From Flavivirga aquimarina (GTDB lineage Bacteria; Bacteroidota; Bacteroidia; Flavobacteriales; Flavobacteriaceae): a stretch of 64,000 nt of DNA. A program made the position numbers and the translations under genes. Below, piece after piece: positions 62,354 to 64,000 of the stretch. Where the stretch lies: assembly GCF_030540835.1 (NCBI RefSeq), contig NZ_JAUOEK010000068.1:1-64000 (forward strand), read 5' to 3'. Under the pieces are notes generated by a model. The model was not told the DNA's origin. It saw only the letters and a list, made by a program, of their open reading frames with translations, and did not search any database. Every line of letters starts with the position of its first letter. Position 1 is the stretch's first letter.

Positions 62354-63046
62354 TGTCTAAATAATCCAGATGCGAAATTACTAAACTTCAATTATATTTT
62401 GTTCTAAAATGGAAGTGAGTTTTGTTAAAATTAAAGTAGAAATAGAATCAAATAGATTAAAGAAACAAAGTGAATAAAAAGGGATTTTGATAGATGAATA
62501 ATCAACGATTATCTATATGTGAGCTATAACCACATTGTTCAACTAATAATCTTACAAATGAACCAGTTAACAAAATTAATTGACTCATAACTTATAATTG
62601 ATTTTCATGGAAACTTCCATATATATGACAAAAATAGACCTTTTAAAAACCTCATTAAATTTGGTTCCATTTAGTTTAAATTGTTTATAACCCTGAATTA
62701 AATGTTAATATTTTCATAAAAAGAGGTCGATTCTGTGTCAGCAGAATTTCTATCCTTTGAAATGACCTATTAATACTTACAATTTGGAATTTTAGCTAGT
62801 TCTGCATTCAGCACAAAAGCTTTAACAAAAATATTGAAGCCTTTTTATTTATTAGAAGACCTCTAAAGAAACCTCGAATAAAACACTTCTAGGAAAAGCC
62901 TTGTACTTTGATAAAACTGTCACAAAAAATGGTCGTTTTATAAGGCTAAAAGTCTAACCTTAAATCCCAATCATTATATTGATATAATAAAAAATATTTT
63001 GAGTAAATTTAAATCCATTAATAACTCATTTTCTTAGATAACTATT
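62354..63046. other. Gene-free end of module B
   Basis: About 690 bp with no reading frame I can support; it carries repeat copy 3 near 62807. The remaining sequence is A/T-rich, without clear hairpins apart from that repeat. Confidence 0.45.
62807..62850 (+). repeat. att-like direct repeat, copy 3 (decayed)
   Basis: Resembles copies 1 and 2 from the last bases of the tRNA (TTCAGCACAAAA against TTGAGTACAAAA) through the terminator (GCTTTAAC and TTGAAGCCTTTTTATTT), with one deletion and several changes. It closes module B. The identity is lower, so this call is weaker than the other two. Confidence 0.6.
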
Positions 63047-64000
63047 TTGTGTAAAAAACACCTTATATATGTTCTTCTCTTCAGCTTCGGAATGCAAGCG
63101 CAAACCGCTATCTCGGGTCGACTTGACTTAAAGGATCAAATTACGAAACAGCATAAAGTATATTTATACAAATTAAACCTTAAAGACCTTAAAAACCCCA
63201 AAACAACTAAAGAAGTTGCATGGTCTCCTCTTGGAGCTGACGGGTCATTCTCTTTTAGTAGCAAACTTCTCTCAAATCAGGATACTTTTTACCAACTACA
63301 TTTAAATCGCTTAGGAATACGAAACGATACTATTGCCAAAAGTAAACCCTTTATTCTTTCAAGTCACGATAGTATTAATTTTAAATCTGGGGTTCAGCTT
63401 TTTGCAAAATATAACACCACTAATCTAGCTGATAAGGAATGGAAACGTTTACGAGAGTTTGAACAAAGGCTTCAAAAGGCAGATGACGAGTTTGGGCATA
63501 ATGATAAAGAAAGAAAATCCTTTTTTAAAGACTCCTTGCATATTTTAATTGTAAAATTGGTAGCTGTTCAGCAGTTAGAAGATAAAAATTTATTAAATCA
63601 GGACATTGCCAAAAACCCAGAATACTATTTAACCTTATTGGAAGAGCTTCAGGAAAGCAAACTACCATCCACACAATACCAATTTTTCGAAAAGAAACTG
63701 GCTTTTTTGACCAAAGAGGTTGTGGAACACAAATACGCTTGGAGCAAGGCCATAAATATTATTCTAGTAGTAATTGTTTTCGGATTGATTTGTTTTACAT
63801 TCTTTAAGAGAAAATATGTAGAGACTTTACCTGAACTTAGCAAACAAGAACGTACTATCAAAAAACTAATTCTTGAGGGAAAATCCAATAAGGAGATTGC
63901 GAACGAACTTTTTATTAGCCTGAGTACAGTAAAAACACACATCACCAATATTTATAGTAAGCTAAAAGTATCCAACCGACAGGAACTTCTACATAAAATA
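63047..64000 (+). CDS. Membrane-anchored LuxR-type regulator (partial, runs off window)
   Basis: A frame open to the window end (318 residues seen). It starts at TTG 63047 with a signal peptide (CKKHLIYVLLFSFGMQAQ), has an extracytoplasmic N-terminal region (about 20-225, SGRLDLKDQITKQHKVYLY and similar, perhaps a DUF4369-like fold), a membrane helix (about 233-254, NIILVVIVFGLICFTFF) and a cytoplasmic LuxR helix-turn-helix (about 260-318, LSKQERTIKKLILEGKSNKEIA, LSTVKTHITNIYSKLKV). It would pass an outside signal straight to DNA. The true C-terminus is beyond 64000. The TTG start is the only one after an in-frame stop at 63035. Confidence 0.75.
   Translation, partial: MCKKHLIYVLLFSFGMQAQTAISGRLDLKDQITKQHKVYLYKLNLKDLKNPKTTKEVAWSPLGADGSFSFSSKLLSNQDTFYQLHLNRLGIRNDTIAKSKPFILSSHDSINFKSGVQLFAKYNTTNLADKEWKRLREFEQRLQKADDEFGHNDKERKSFFKDSLHILIVKLVAVQQLEDKNLLNQDIAKNPEYYLTLLEELQESKLPSTQYQFFEKKLAFLTKEVVEHKYAWSKAINIILVVIVFGLICFTFFKRKYVETLPELSKQERTIKKLILEGKSNKEIANELFISLSTVKTHITNIYSKLKVSNRQELLHKI

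Noticed and set aside
63649-63948. 99-codon minus-strand frame near the window end
   Set aside because: Opposite the LuxR-type regulator, whose helix-turn-helix is clear on the plus strand.
1-64000. CRISPR arrays, rRNA genes, complete insertion sequences, integrase genes
   Set aside because: None seen: no regularly spaced repeats, no rRNA-like sequence and no transposase or recombinase motif in any called protein.

Overview
The window reads as chromosome of a marine-type Flavobacteriaceae bacterium (Bacteroidota). The grounds are low GC, weak or absent Shine-Dalgarno sequences, -7 boxes of the TAnnTTTG type known from Flavobacterium and Bacteroides, many bidirectional hairpin terminators, secreted proteins ending in type IX secretion (T9SS) sorting domains, and family-typical gene neighbourhoods such as porZ-recO-TonB receptor and porin-glnK-amtB next to gltBD. 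Genus or species cannot be fixed from the sequence alone.

Layout. 0.1-5.6 kb: porZ-recO-TonB-dependent receptor operon. 6-15.3 kb: nitrogen assimilation block (amtB, glnK, outer-membrane porin, then divergent gltB-gltD), with a strikingly symmetrical pair of palindromes between the two divergent promoters. 15.3-17.6 kb: small poorly conserved exported proteins and a decayed ORF. 17.7-22.4 kb: fbp, a GNAT gene, aspartate kinase and an OlsF-like bifunctional acyltransferase. 22.4-24.5 kb: an ars operon (arsR, DUF6428, arsN-like, arsC) with no efflux pump gene beside it. 24.5-30.3 kb: DUF805, a pair of amphipathic-helix proteins, and a LuxR-VOC-DUF4199-DUF1801-VOC-TauE operon. 29.3-46.3 kb: mostly housekeeping (D-2-hydroxyacid dehydrogenase, mgtE, rsmA, serS, ribF, pth, rplY, prs) mixed with GNAT, TPR and HTTM genes and one large T9SS-exported metalloprotease.

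46.4-62.9 kb is the accessory part. A tRNA-Leu(CAA) gene at 46448-46529 is followed by two gene modules. The 3' end of the tRNA plus its terminator is repeated at 58657 and, in decayed form, at 62807. This is the pattern expected for two elements inserted in tandem at a tRNA 3' end, although no integrase gene is visible. Module A (about 12.1 kb) holds a five-gene exported-protein operon ending in a polymorphic-toxin-like protein, a candidate immunity protein and a frameshifted BatD-like gene, plus a transglutaminase-like gene and an O-antigen-ligase-like gene. Module B (about 4.2 kb) is a compact copper-type set: a Cys-rich membrane peptide, an MbnP-like lipoprotein, an MbnH-like di-haem peroxidase and an outer-membrane barrel. 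The same tRNA also has a truncated 5' copy just upstream, disrupted by an 18-bp palindrome; a near-identical palindrome lies in frame inside the aspartate kinase gene.

Short interspersed inverted repeats are scattered between genes. The window ends inside a membrane-anchored LuxR-type regulator. Everything here is read by eye: no database search, folding or alignment program was run.
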